This document shows, piece by piece, positions 63,507 through 64,000 of a stretch of 64,000 nt of DNA (positions are counted from its first letter, which is position 1; each line of letters starts with the position of its first letter). A model generated the notes under the pieces. That model worked only from the letters and a program-made list of their open reading frames with translations. It was not told the DNA's origin and searched no databases. The translations under genes and the position numbers were made by a program. Location of the stretch: NCBI RefSeq assembly GCF_017565305.1, contig NZ_JAGEKP010000010.1, positions 124,001-188,000 of the forward strand. Direction: 5' to 3'. The DNA comes from Leifsonia sp. TF02-11 (GTDB lineage: Bacteria; Actinomycetota; Actinomycetes; Actinomycetales; Microbacteriaceae).

Positions 63507-64000
63507 TCAGCGCTCGGTGTGGAAGCGGTTCTGGGCGGCGGTGAGACCGTCGGTCGCGATCTGCTCGACCGCGTCGGCCGCATCCGCGACCAGGATCGGC
63601 AGGGTCTTGCGCTCCGCCGAGCTGAAGCCGGCGAGGACGTGGTCGGCCGCGGCGCGTGAACCGGGAGGCCGGCCGACGCCGACGCGCACCCGCGTGAAGT
63701 CGCCGGTGCCGGTCGCGGCGATCACGTCGCGTACGCCGTTGTGCCCGCCGTGGCCTCCGCCGAACTTGAGCTTGAGGGTGTCGAACGGGATGTCCAGCTC
63801 GTCCTGCACGACGATCAGCCGCGACGGGTCGAGCGAATAGAACCGGAGCAGCTGCGACACCGGGCCGCCCGACACGTTCATATACGTGTTCGGCTTGGCC
63901 AGGACGAACCGCGGCCCGCCGGGGGCGAGACGCCCCTCGGCGACCGTGGCGTTCGTCTTATGGGTCTTGAAGGTGAGCCGGCCGCGCGAGGCGAGCTCGT
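63507..64000 (-). CDS. pth: peptidyl-tRNA hydrolase, 5' end outside the window
   Basis: Partial gene. At least 163 codons are visible; the start lies beyond the right end. Motifs LAKPNTYMNVSG, QDELDIP (with the catalytic-site Asp) and GGGHGGHNGVRDV identify Pth1, which recycles peptidyl-tRNA. In Mtb it is Rv1014c, consistent with the mfd-pth neighbourhood. Confidence 0.95.
   Translation of the reverse strand, partial: ELASRGRLTFKTHKTNATVAEGRLAPGGPRFVLAKPNTYMNVSGGPVSQLLRFYSLDPSRLIVVQDELDIPFDTLKLKFGGGHGGHNGVRDVIAATGTGDFTRVRVGVGRPPGSRAAADHVLAGFSSAERKTLPILVADAADAVEQIATDGLTAAQNRFHTER

Overview
The window is chromosomal DNA from a high-GC actinobacterium, most likely a member of Microbacteriaceae close to Leifsonia. 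The evidence is strong GC bias at third codon positions, many GTG starts, 1-4 nt start/stop overlaps, a DtxR/IdeR-type iron box, and actinobacterial gene neighbourhoods. The genus is inference. Genes are dense on both strands, with no phage, IS element or CRISPR array. Both ends follow an order I recall from Mycobacterium tuberculosis. The left end (fumC, phoH2, short-chain Z-prenyl synthase, hemolysin III, Rv1083-like, Rv1081c-like, greA) mirrors Rv1098c to Rv1080c. The right end (DUF501, divIC/ftsB, eno, mazG, mfd, pth) mirrors Rv1025 to Rv1014c. Species-specific cassettes sit between and within these blocks. mca and ppx are absent from their usual positions.

Layout: 0-9 kb holds the conserved left block (carbonic anhydrase-fumC, prepilin-peptidase-like protein, PhoH2, class V aminotransferase, prenyl synthase, HlyIII, greA). 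9-16.3 kb holds ilvA, an AI-2E-family permease, an unknown protein and a four-gene ABC importer (lipoprotein, two permeases, ATPase). 16.4-20.1 kb holds a YcaQ/AlkX-like winged-helix protein, an unknown 142-aa protein, a 475-bp intergenic array of palindromes, then lemA-htpX on the minus strand. 20.2-22.5 kb is tetR plus an ABC-2 drug-type exporter. 22.5-27.2 kb is a tetR-MFS-aldolase-like-FAD lactone oxidase operon. 27.4-29.5 kb is a large Ig-like/multi-membrane surface protein. 29.5-33 kb holds small genes, a tRNA-Leu(UAA) and an arsR-AHSA1/DHFR-like regulon.

33-42 kb is a catabolic cassette on the minus strand: a formaldehyde-activating-enzyme (Fae) homolog, a 3-hydroxyisobutyrate-dehydrogenase-like enzyme, an aldehyde dehydrogenase, an SDR, an AGPS-like FAD oxidase and a frameshifted FGGY kinase. 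A divergent IclR regulator and a sugar-porter MFS sit beside it. The parts suggest uptake and stepwise oxidation of a sugar, polyol or aldonate. 42-50 kb holds yigZ, NDH-2, a mycosin-like subtilase, DUF501, divIC, eno and hisS. 50-54.2 kb is a siderophore ABC importer with an iron box. 54.2-64 kb holds mazG, nhaA with a structured leader, a GntR/DUF1648 pair, mfd, a phosphopantetheinyl transferase, a hydrolase and pth, which is cut by the window end.

The most unusual signals are as follows. (1) A convergent intergenic array at 18206-18582 carries twelve short palindromes in four triplets, with exactly 20-bp centre spacing and a nested 216-218 bp duplication. (2) A Fae homolog lies in a non-methylotroph-looking operon next to a kinase that lost its ATP-site glycine motif by a small deletion. 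(3) A tRNA-Leu(UAA) has a 5-nt variable loop. (4) Several convergent gene junctions carry long, nearly perfect hairpins.
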